Below the pieces are notes generated by a model that had not been told where the DNA came from, ran no database searches, and saw only the letters and a list, made by a program, of their open reading frames with translations. A stretch of 35,426 nt of DNA from an uncultured Verrucomicrobiae bacterium (GTDB lineage: Bacteria > Verrucomicrobiota > Verrucomicrobiia > Verrucomicrobiales > Akkermansiaceae). Location: contig CALGOH010000002.1 in assembly GCA_937957985.1 (NCBI GenBank), positions 1 to 35,426 on the forward strand. Direction: 5' to 3'. The position numbers were made by a program, and so were the translations under genes. The first letter of the stretch is position 1; every line of letters starts with the position of its first letter. Below, piece after piece: positions 29,253-35,426 of the stretch.

Positions 29253-31604
29253 TCACCGCTTCTTGCGCCGGCGCTGGCGGGAAGGCTTCTTCGACTGTTT
29301 GCCGTCACCGCGGTTGCGACCGGATTTTCGCGAGGCTGATCTGCCGGAGGACGACTTCGACCCCTTGCGATCATCGCGGCGGACGGGGCCGTCCGCCTTT
29401 CCCTCGCCAACCAGCGCGAAGTCGACGAAGCGCCGGTCGTGGTCGATGCGGGCGACGACCATCCGGAGGCGCTGGCCGAGTTCGATCTTTCGGCCGCCGG
29501 GGCCGACGTAGCGGTTGCTGTTGGACTCGAACTGCCAGCGCCCGCCGGGCAGGTCCTCGCGCTTGATCACGCCGCGTGTCGAGATCTCGGTCGCCTCGAC
29601 CATCAGGCCCATCGAGCGGAGTTCGGTGACGAGTCCCTCGAAAACGACCGGTTCCTTCGCACCGGCGCACTGGTCGAGGTAGTCGAGCAGCTTGATCATC
29701 TTCGACTCGCCCTCGGCGTCGGCGGACGCGCGCTCGGTGTCGGAGATGTGACGGGCGATCTCGGCGAGTTCCGACTGCTTCGGGGTCGGGTCGGCCTGCT
29801 TCGGCGGATTGCTCAGGAAGGGCTGGAGCGCGCGGTGGACGATGAGATCGGCGTAGCGGCGGATCGGCGAGGTGAAGTGGCAGTAGTCGCCCTTCGACAG
29901 GCCGTAGTGGCCGAGCGGGTCGGGCGAGTAGGCGGCGCGCTTGAGCGACTTGAGCAGGCCGACCTTGATCGCGTGCTCGTCGGGCCGGCCGCGGGCGGCG
30001 TCGAGGAGTTGCTGGACGTGCTTCTTGTTGGTCAGGTCGCCGAACTGGTAGCCGAAGGCCTTGGCGGTCTCGCCGTACTCCTGGAGCTTGGAGAAATCGG
30101 GGTCCTCATGGACGCGGTAGATCGCGGGCTTGTTGCGGATCTTGAGGATGCGGGCGACCGACTCGTTGGCGGCGAGCATGCATTCCTCGATGAGCTGGTG
30201 GCTCTCGGTGTGGACGACGTTCTCGATCTTCGCCGCGCGGCCGTCGTCGCCGAGGATCACGCGGATCTCCGGCATCTCGAGGTCGAGGGCGCCGCGGGCG
30301 AAACGCCGCTTGCGCAGGGAGGCGGCCATCTTCCACGCCTCGCGGACCATGTCGGCGACGCCCTTGTGGGCGCCCTTCGGTGCCTGGCCGCCGTCGAGAA
30401 TCGCCTGCGCCTGCTCGTAGGAAAGCTTGGCCTGCGAATGGATCAGCGCGTTGCAGAAGCGCGACTTGAAGACGTTTCCGGAGCGATCTACCTCGATCAC
30501 CGCGCACTTGGTCAGGCGATCGACGTCGGGCTTGAGCGAGCACAGCCCGTTGGACAGCTCGACCGGGAGCATCGGGATCACGCGATCGACGAGATAGGTC
30601 GAGTTGCCGCGCTTGATGGCCTCCTGGTCGAGTGAAGTACGAGGCTTCACGTAGTGGGAGACGTCGGCGATGTGGACGGCGAGCTTCCAGCCCTTTTCGG
30701 TGCGCTCGACCCAGATCGCATCGTCGTGGTCCTTGGCGTCGGCGGGGTCGATGGTGATCACCAGCCGGTCGCGCCAGTCCTCGCGCAGCGCGGCCTCCTT
30801 CGGATCGACCTCGTCGGCGAAGGCGCGGGCCTCGGCCAGCACCTCGTCGGGGAACGAGGTGCGGAGTCCGTTGCGGTGGATGATCGAGAGGATGTCGACG
30901 CCCGCCTCGTCGGGCCAGCCGAGGACCTCGATGATGCGGCCGTGGGGCTTGGCGTGCTGCCAGTTCTCGATCGCGACCACGACCGTCTGGCCGGGGCGGG
31001 CGGTGGTGTCGCCGATCAGTTCGACGTTGCCGTCGATGGCGGGATCGTCGGCCCGGACCCAGGCGTTGCGACCCTTCTGCTGGTAGGTGCCGACGATCTT
31101 GCCGGAACGTCTTTCGAGAATCTCCTCAACCACCGCGCGGGGATCCTCGTCGAGGTCCTGCGGTCGTCCTCCGTCCCTGCGGTTGCTGCGGAACTGCCTG
31201 GGGCTGATGGGGCGTTGCTTGAGCGAAACGAGCACCCGGTCGCCGTCGAGCGCCTTGCCGGTGTCCTGACGGGCGACATAGAGGCGGGTGCCGGGCTCGA
31301 GGTCGTAGCCGGTGTCGCTTTCCTCGAGGTCGAGCGGGTCGGGGTAGAACCAGCCGTGGCCCTTGGGCGTGAACTTGAGGGTGCCGCGCAGGCGGTCGTC
31401 GCGGCGGGTGGCGAGGGCGTAGCGGCCTTTCTTGCCGGGCTCGATCTCGCCTTCGGCCTCGAGTTTTGACAGCTCGCGGCGGAGCCGTGCGCGTTGGTCG
31501 GACGGGATCTCAAGCGCGCGGGCGAACTCGGATTTGTTGAGTGGGCGGTAGTCGCGCTGTCGCATCATTTCGAGGATGCGGTCGCGCAGGGTGGTACGGG
31601 GCAT
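29253..31604 (-). CDS. rnr: ribonuclease R
   Basis: The ATG at 31604 gives 783 residues. The protein has a winged-helix start (RDRILEMMRQRDYRPLNKSE), two cold-shock domains, the RNB catalytic domain and a C-terminal S1 domain. The RNase II/R metal site is TIDPADAKDHDDAIWVE, with Asp286, Asp292, Asp294 and Asp295. RNB motifs include VDRVIPMLPVELSNGLCSL and HFTSPIRRYADLIVHR. A strongly basic, low-complexity tail of about 40 residues (KGSKSSSGRSASRKSGR...) follows the S1 domain, as in many RNase R proteins. It degrades structured RNA 3' to 5'. The open frame runs on far upstream in uppS antisense-shifted DNA, which I reject. Confidence 0.96.
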   Translation of the reverse strand: MPRTTLRDRILEMMRQRDYRPLNKSEFARALEIPSDQRARLRRELSKLEAEGEIEPGKKGRYALATRRDDRLRGTLKFTPKGHGWFYPDPLDLEESDTGYDLEPGTRLYVARQDTGKALDGDRVLVSLKQRPISPRQFRSNRRDGGRPQDLDEDPRAVVEEILERRSGKIVGTYQQKGRNAWVRADDPAIDGNVELIGDTTARPGQTVVVAIENWQHAKPHGRIIEVLGWPDEAGVDILSIIHRNGLRTSFPDEVLAEARAFADEVDPKEAALREDWRDRLVITIDPADAKDHDDAIWVERTEKGWKLAVHIADVSHYVKPRTSLDQEAIKRGNSTYLVDRVIPMLPVELSNGLCSLKPDVDRLTKCAVIEVDRSGNVFKSRFCNALIHSQAKLSYEQAQAILDGGQAPKGAHKGVADMVREAWKMAASLRKRRFARGALDLEMPEIRVILGDDGRAAKIENVVHTESHQLIEECMLAANESVARILKIRNKPAIYRVHEDPDFSKLQEYGETAKAFGYQFGDLTNKKHVQQLLDAARGRPDEHAIKVGLLKSLKRAAYSPDPLGHYGLSKGDYCHFTSPIRRYADLIVHRALQPFLSNPPKQADPTPKQSELAEIARHISDTERASADAEGESKMIKLLDYLDQCAGAKEPVVFEGLVTELRSMGLMVEATEISTRGVIKREDLPGGRWQFESNSNRYVGPGGRKIELGQRLRMVVARIDHDRRFVDFALVGEGKADGPVRRDDRKGSKSSSGRSASRKSGRNRGDGKQSKKPSRQRRRKKR

Positions 31605-31912
31605 GATGATGTTAGGAAAGGATAAGAGGCGAACCGGAAGGTCGCGGTGGGGCCGGAGAACGCCGGCTGCGAAGGGCGCGGGGTACGCGCGGGGTCGGCG
31701 TTCAAGCGGCCGACGAGGGGAAGCATGGGCGGCTTTCCCCGGAAAGCAAGGGCGGAAACTCCGCGGACCCGGCAGGGCGATCGAGCCAGTGACGGACCCG
31801 GGACAAGACCGAGAGGATTCGGACCAAGATGGATGGGATGGATAAGATTCGCCGATTCGGAGATCGGCGGTCCTTTTCAGAGACCGCCGAAGGGGCGGTG
31901 CCGGCGCTTGTA
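31605..31912. other. 308-base gap between RNase R and uppS
   Basis: No gene is supported here. It should contain the RNase R promoter, but no clear -35/-10 pair is visible. Near 31828 there is GATGGATGGGATGGATAAG, and at 31851 a palindrome pair described separately. An inverted piece GGCCG near 31710 is weak. Confidence 0.6.
31851..31888. repeat. GCCGAT/ATCGGC palindrome copy 2 plus second stem
   Basis: GCCGAT/ATCGGC (31851-31868) is identical to the copy at 29224. It overlaps a second stem, GGCGGTC/GACCGCC (31866-31888), so two alternative hairpins share the GGC. The location is between the end of uppS (31913) and RNase R. Confidence 0.7.
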
Positions 31913-32587
31913 TTACTCGACCGCGTTGAAGAGGTCGGCCTGGGTGAAGTCGGGCCAGAACTTCTTGAAGATGACGATTTCCGCGTAGCTGATCTGCCAC
32001 AGGAGGAAGTTCGACACCCGCAGCTCGCCGGAAGTGCGGATCAGCAGATCGGGGTCGGGGAGGCCTGCGGTGTAGAGGTGCGAGGCGACCAGGTCGGCAT
32101 CGACTTCGCCCGGTGTCAGCCGTCCCTCGATCGCTTCGTGAACCATGGCCCGGACCGCTTCGGTGATCTCCTCGCGCGACCCGTAGGACAACGCGAGGAC
32201 GAGGGTCATCGAGGCGTTCCCGGAGGTGCGCTCGATGGCCTCGCGGAGGGTGTCTCGCGTCTTGTCCGGCAGGCGGTCGAGATGTCCGATGGCCTGCAGC
32301 CGCACGTCCTGCTTCATCATCTCCTCGGCCTTCTGCTCGAGGAATCGCTCGAGCAATTGCATCAGACCGGCCACCTCGTCCGCCGGGCGGCTCCAGTTCT
32401 CCGAGGAGAACGCGTAGAGCGTGAGGTAGCTGACGCCCAGCTGCTTGCAGGCCTCGACGCATTCGCGCACCGATTCGGCGCCGGCCCGGTGGCCTTCGCG
32501 TCTCGGCAGGCCGCGCTCTTTCGCCCAGCGGCCGTTGCCGTCCATGATGACGGCGATGTGGTCGGGGACTGACGGTTCCTCAGGCAT
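31913..32587 (-). CDS. uppS: undecaprenyl diphosphate synthase / isoprenyl transferase UppS
   Basis: The ATG at 32587 gives 224 residues. IAVIMDGNGRWAKERGL with Asp16 starts the active site. EGHRAGAESVRECVEACKQLG, LTLYAFSSENWSRPADEV, LALSYGSREEITEA and DLLIRTSGELRVSNFLLWQ are the conserved cis-prenyltransferase regions. It makes C55 or related polyprenyl diphosphate, the lipid carrier for cell-wall sugars. The start could also be the TTG one codon earlier; the ATG is preferred. No cdsA or dxr gene follows, unlike in many bacteria. The neighbour upstream is purA, 98 bases away. Confidence 0.96.
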   Translation of the reverse strand: MPEEPSVPDHIAVIMDGNGRWAKERGLPRREGHRAGAESVRECVEACKQLGVSYLTLYAFSSENWSRPADEVAGLMQLLERFLEQKAEEMMKQDVRLQAIGHLDRLPDKTRDTLREAIERTSGNASMTLVLALSYGSREEITEAVRAMVHEAIEGRLTPGEVDADLVASHLYTAGLPDPDLLIRTSGELRVSNFLLWQISYAEIVIFKKFWPDFTQADLFNAVE

Positions 32588-32685
32588 CAACTCTCGCCAT
32601 TGCGCGTCGGCAAATGGACTCGGGCCGGATGAAGTTTTGATGAAGGGCGGGAAAAAAGCGACGGGGTTTCCCGATCAGGCAAGAG

Positions 32686-33963
32686 TCAATCGGCGTCCAC
32701 CACGAGGGTCTGCTCGCGGCCGGGTCCCACACCGACGAAGCGGATGGGGGTGCCGCAGAGTTCCGACAGGCGCGCGAGGTAGCCCCGGGCGTTGTCCGGA
32801 AGATCCTGGTACCGGGTGCAGCCGGTGGTGTCGGTCATCCATCCCGGAAGTTCCTCGTAGACCGGTTGTGCGCGGTTCCACGCCTGGCGGTCGGCGGGAG
32901 GCAGTTCGTGGCGGGTGCCGTCGATGTCGTAGGCGATGCAGATCTTCAGCGTCTCGTACTGGTCGAGACCGTCGACGTTGGTCACGGCGAGGCCGGTGGT
33001 GCCGTTGACCATGCAGCCGTGGCGGAGCAGCACGGCATCGAGCCAGCCGCATCCGCGGGCCCGGCCGGTGGTGGCACCGAATTCCCGACCGAGGTTGTGG
33101 AGATAGTCCGACAGTCCGGCATCGGCCGAGGGGAAGGGACCGGCGCCGACGCGGGTGGTGTAGGCCTTGCAGACGCCGACGACGCGGTCGATGGCGGTCG
33201 GCGGCAGGCCGGTGCCGGTGCACGAGCCGCCGGCGGTGGTGTTCGACGAGGTGACGAAGGGGAAGGTGCCGAAGTCGATGTCGAGCAGCGAACCCTGGGC
33301 GCCTTCGAACAGGATGTTCCTGCCGGATTTCCACGCATCGTGCAGGACCGGAATGGTGTTGGTGACATGCGGTTTGAGCCTGGCGAAGGCGGCGAGCACT
33401 TCTCCGGCCTGCTGGTCGGCGTCGAAGGTCGGAAGATCGAACTTCGCCAGCACCTCGTTGGCCTCGGCGGTGCGGTGGTCGAGGACCTCGCGTAAGAAGT
33501 CCTCGTCGAAGAGGTCGGCGACGCGCAGGCCGTTGCGGTTGATCTTGTCGGCGTAGGCCGGTCCGATCCCGCGCTTGGTGGTGCCGATCGCCCGGTCGCC
33601 CAGGGCGGCCTCACGGGCGGCGTCGAGTTCCTTGTGCAGCGGCAGGACCACGTGGCAGCGGTCGGAAATGAGGAGCTTCCCGGGCGTGATCGCGATGCCC
33701 TGGCCTTCGAGGCGCTCGATCTCGGCGACGAGTCCGATCGGATCGAGGACGACGCCGTTGCCGATGACGTTCGTCTTGCCTTCCCACAGGATGCCGGAGG
33801 GCAGCAGGTGGAGGACGTATTTGGTGCCGCCCGCGATGACCGTGTGGCCGGCGTTGTTGCCGCCCTGGCCGCGCACGACGACGTCGGCGGACTCGGTGAG
33901 GTAATCGACGATCTTGCCCTTGCCTTCGTCTCCCCATTGGAGACCGGTGACGATGGTGTTCAT
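32686..33963 (-). CDS. purA: adenylosuccinate synthase PurA
   Basis: This 425-residue enzyme joins IMP and aspartate using GTP in AMP synthesis. Motifs seen are GLQWGDEGKGKIVDYL (catalytic Asp), GGNNAGHTV, GTTKRGIGPAYADKINR, FEGAQGSLLDIDFGTFPFVT, TRVGAGPFPS and TTGRARGCGWLD. The start ATG at 33963 is 10 bases from the stop of the DUF5615 gene on the same strand, so the two may be co-transcribed. If the joint near 34.42 kb is real, the native promoter region of purA may be lost or replaced. Confidence 0.97.
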   Translation of the reverse strand: MNTIVTGLQWGDEGKGKIVDYLTESADVVVRGQGGNNAGHTVIAGGTKYVLHLLPSGILWEGKTNVIGNGVVLDPIGLVAEIERLEGQGIAITPGKLLISDRCHVVLPLHKELDAAREAALGDRAIGTTKRGIGPAYADKINRNGLRVADLFDEDFLREVLDHRTAEANEVLAKFDLPTFDADQQAGEVLAAFARLKPHVTNTIPVLHDAWKSGRNILFEGAQGSLLDIDFGTFPFVTSSNTTAGGSCTGTGLPPTAIDRVVGVCKAYTTRVGAGPFPSADAGLSDYLHNLGREFGATTGRARGCGWLDAVLLRHGCMVNGTTGLAVTNVDGLDQYETLKICIAYDIDGTRHELPPADRQAWNRAQPVYEELPGWMTDTTGCTRYQDLPDNARGYLARLSELCGTPIRFVGVGPGREQTLVVDAD

Positions 33964-33973
33964 GAAAATGGGA

Positions 33974-34303
33974 TCAGTAGCCGCTGACCTCGATCAGGTT
34001 TCCGGAGCGGACTCCGGCGATGGCGGAGCGCAGCGCTGTGGCCAGCGGCAGGAGATCTTCGATGGCGTTGCTTGGAACCCGGATCAAGACGATTCCGAAG
34101 GTGAGTGCGGAGAGGTTCTGTTGATCGGCCAGGGCTTTGTCAACGGTGACGAAGACCTCGTAGGTTCCTCCGATGGCGCTCAGCAACTCGCCGTTCTTCA
34201 GTCCGGCGAGCCCGGCTTCGAAAGCGGTTTCGACCCGGTTGTCGCCAAGGATCCGCTTGAGTTTGCGCGGCAGGCACTCGTCGAGGATGACTCGGCGGCT
34301 CAT
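33974..34303 (-). CDS. DUF5615 PIN-like toxin-family protein
   Basis: This 109-residue protein has the DUF5615 pattern: an N-terminal LDECLPRKLKRIL (acidic pair like that of PIN nucleases), AFEAGLAGLKNGELL, and VTVDKALADQQNL with a conserved Asp followed by aliphatic segments such as GIVLIRVPSNAIEDLLPL. DUF5615 proteins are PIN-like and usually paired with a DUF433 antitoxin. Here the ATG at 34303 overlaps the TGA of the upstream DUF433-like fragment (ATGA), supporting the pair. The antitoxin is truncated, so the pair may not be functional. Confidence 0.8.
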   Translation of the reverse strand: MSRRVILDECLPRKLKRILGDNRVETAFEAGLAGLKNGELLSAIGGTYEVFVTVDKALADQQNLSALTFGIVLIRVPSNAIEDLLPLATALRSAIAGVRSGNLIEVSGY

Positions 34304-34443
34304 CGCGCCAGTTCAAAGCGGCTTTCCGCCTCGGCGAGCACCGAAACGACCTGCTCCCGGACCACGGTCGGGGAATCGTCGAGGAAGTCGGCGCTCGTGT
34401 CGCCGGCCGTGCGATGGTCGAAGAGCGGGTCCACCGTGGACCA
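34300..34443 (-). pseudogene. DUF433 antitoxin-like fragment, 5' part missing at the joint
   Basis: Reading down from a TAG at 34444-34446, the frame gives 47 residues with LFDHRTAGDTSADFLDDSPT followed by VVREQVVSVLAEAE. This matches the C-terminal half of DUF433 antitoxins (pattern TLFDHLxxGxSLDDFLEDFP then TVxREQ). The N-terminal half (usually about 30 residues with an RGTR motif) is absent. The upstream sequence is instead a DUF6174-type lipoprotein in the same frame. The stop overlaps the DUF5615 start. This suggests a recombination or assembly joint between about 34411 and 34443. Confidence 0.6.
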
Positions 34444-34713
34444 CTAGGCCCACCGCGCCGACGGCACCGGTGCCTGGGTTTCGACGGTCACCAGGTCGGT
34501 GATCGCGCCGGCTGCCACGCGCACCCGGTGCCACTCGGCGTATTCGGCCGGGCAGAAGCACACCACCCGCAACTCGAACTCGTACTGTTCGGGTCCGGAC
34601 CGCTCCCAGCGTCCCTCGGCGAGGGCCAGCTGGTCGAGCGGGCTGGGTCCGGTCGATCCGCACGCGGCCAATGCCAGACACAAGAACGCGGCGCTCCATC
34701 GGCTGGTCGGCAT
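34444..34713 (-). CDS. DUF6174-like small lipoprotein, 3' end possibly lost
   Basis: I choose the ATG at 34713, with AGGAGG 7 bases upstream. It gives 89 residues: MPTSRWSAAFLCLALAACGS is a lipoprotein signal with lipobox LAAC. The mature part holds YEFELRVVCFCPAEYAEWHR and VRVAAGAITDLVTVET, the DUF6174 pattern (xYxFxLxxxCFCP...VxVxxGxV). Family members usually continue with a TVDxLFD segment. Here an in-frame TAG precedes WSTVDPLFDH, so the natural end may have been cut or joined to the DUF433 fragment. The gene diverges from the DUF5916-like gene. The function of the family is unknown. Confidence 0.65.
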   Translation of the reverse strand: MPTSRWSAAFLCLALAACGSTGPSPLDQLALAEGRWERSGPEQYEFELRVVCFCPAEYAEWHRVRVAAGAITDLVTVETQAPVPSARWA

Positions 34714-34796
34714 CATTGCCCCTCCTGACCGGTCATACCTCGGATCCCGGCCGAGGGTCACGATCCCGGATCAGGGACGCGGCCGGAGTCTACTAC

Positions 34797-34819
34797 TACA
34801 TCTGTAACTTTACAGCTGT
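34797..34819. promoter_or_regulatory. BlaI/MecI-like operator candidates
   Basis: TACATCTGTA (34797-34806) is a TACA-N2-TGTA dyad, the shape of BlaI/MecI operators. It is followed by ACAGCTGT (34812-34819), another palindrome. It lies between the divergent lipoprotein and DUF5916-like genes, about 80 bases before the latter's ATG. No blaI gene is in the window, so regulation by such a repressor is a guess. Confidence 0.4.
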
Positions 34820-34896
34820 CGCCCCCGTAGGGCCGGAGGATCGCGTTGCAGTGGTGCAACATGAAACGTTTCGGCCCGGAGGACGTCGTGCTGGCC

Positions 34897-35426
34897 ATGC
34901 CTTCCACTCGCCTGATCCTCGTCGCCACGGTGGTCCTTGTGGCGCCTTCCCTCGCCGGTCAAGGGCCGCGTGCGCCCCGGCAGGTGATTGCCGGGCAGGC
35001 CGCTTCCGGAACAATCACCCTCGATGGCCGCCTCGACGAGCCGGTGTGGCGCACGCTCGAGCCGGCGCGCGGCTTCATCCAGCGCGAGCCGAACGAGGGG
35101 TCGCCGGCCGCCGACGACACCGAGGTGCGCTTCCTCCTGGTCGGGGACGCGCTGGTGATCGGCGCGCGGATGCACTCCGGCACGCCGGACGCGATCCGTC
35201 CACTGGTGGGTCGCCGCGACAGCGGCATGCCGACCGAGGAGCTGTTCATCTCGCTGGACACCCGTCGCGACCGATCCACGGCCTACTCCTTCTCTATCAC
35301 CCCCGGCGGTACCCGCGGTGACGCCTTTCACCCGTCCGACAATCTCGGCAATCAGGAGGCGAGCTGCGCCCCGCTGTGGCGGGTGCAGCCCGCGATAGAC
35401 GGCCACGGATGGACAGCGCAGCGTCA
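34897..35426 (+). CDS. DUF5916/CBM9-like exported protein, 3'-truncated by window edge
   Basis: The frame starting at ATG 34897 is open to the window edge: 176 residues are visible. MPSTRLILVATVVLVAPSLA is a signal peptide. The mature part holds ITLDGRLDEPVW, then GFIQREPNEGSPAADDTEVR, then ELFISLDTRRDRSTAYSFS and a final DGHGWTAQR. This is the carbohydrate-binding family 9-like N-terminal domain of DUF5916 proteins. The remainder, normally an outer-membrane beta-barrel, would lie beyond the window. A GTG at 34888 or an ATG at 34861 is in frame; the sequence does not settle the start. Such proteins are frequent in Gemmatimonadota and Acidobacteriota. Confidence 0.85.
   Translation, partial: MPSTRLILVATVVLVAPSLAGQGPRAPRQVIAGQAASGTITLDGRLDEPVWRTLEPARGFIQREPNEGSPAADDTEVRFLLVGDALVIGARMHSGTPDAIRPLVGRRDSGMPTEELFISLDTRRDRSTAYSFSITPGGTRGDAFHPSDNLGNQEASCAPLWRVQPAIDGHGWTAQR

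Noticed and set aside
29253..32462. RNase R extended to 1069 residues
   Set aside because: The extra 286 residues are an out-of-frame reading of uppS and its gap. The ATG at 31604 gives a normal RNase R.
34736..34775. GATCCCGG direct repeats as a replication or attachment site
   Set aside because: There are only two short copies with no integrase, recombinase or further structure nearby.
34671..35321. 216-residue plus-strand ORF in frame 3
   Set aside because: It is a shifted reading of the DUF5916-like gene, whose true frame from 34897 has a signal peptide and CBM9 motifs and stays open to the window edge.

Overview
The window is a high-GC bacterial chromosome segment, almost certainly from a Verrucomicrobiota member of the Verrucomicrobiales type (Haloferula/Luteolibacter/Rubritalea-like). 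This is inferred from the style of the REP-associated transposase, the dispersed palindromic repeats, the Shine-Dalgarno-poor A/C-rich leaders and the overall gene content. I could not run a search. The last ~1 kb (from about 34,411-34,443 to the end) looks different. It has a DUF6174-type lipoprotein, a BlaI/MecI-like dyad and the start of a DUF5916/CBM9-like protein, a set more typical of Gemmatimonadota or Acidobacteriota. Its boundary cuts through an antitoxin gene, so it may be an assembly chimera or a recombination joint.

Layout. 1-507: 3' end of a REP-associated tyrosine transposase. 667-2605: two membrane proteins (DUF2254 and an unknown four-helix protein). 2728-3332: an entericidin-like lipoprotein and an sll1863-like coiled-coil protein. 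3343-5131 (minus): a compact ECF sigma locus with a short one-helix putative anti-sigma and two Spy/CpxP-like proteins, resembling CnrYXH-type envelope or metal sensing. 5385-6122 (minus): a membrane-anchored lipoprotein. 6231-8954 (plus): methyltransferase, FAD oxidoreductase and type III polyketide synthase. These converge on 10054-9089 and 11193-10051 (minus), an EboC-like UbiA prenyltransferase and EboE. Together these five genes form a candidate specialised-metabolite locus, the most interesting system here. 11485-12324: a rhomboid protease. 12452-13879 (minus): an AbiEi/AbiEii pair whose first gene is frameshifted, giving an apparent fusion. 14017-15861: HtpG. 18899-15866 (minus): an overlapping operon of a degenerate FGGY kinase, a DUF374 acyltransferase and FolD. 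18989: an IscU-like scaffold. 19445-19844: a repeat-filled gap. 20642-19845: MurI. 20764-25645: a small membrane protein, DAHP synthase, an RlmD-like methyltransferase, two small exported proteins and a lipoprotein hydrolase. 25750-26343: a Wza/SLBB-type export protein. 27136-29121: UPF0173 hydrolase, FKBP isomerase and an NHL propeller protein. 29253-33963 (minus): RNase R, UppS and PurA, followed upstream by a DUF5615 toxin-like gene and a truncated DUF433 antitoxin.

Dispersed structure. Three copies of a BIME-like element share the inverted termini GGAGTGGC/GCCACTCC. Each sits at the 3' end of a gene, and two of them supply a gene's stop codon. Other repeat families lie at 5284, 12341, 19495-19830, 22556, 29224 and 31851. 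Most genes are ordinary housekeeping genes. The accessory interest lies in the polyketide/ebo locus, the ECF locus, the AbiE frameshift, the degenerate kinase, the repeat family and the 3' joint.
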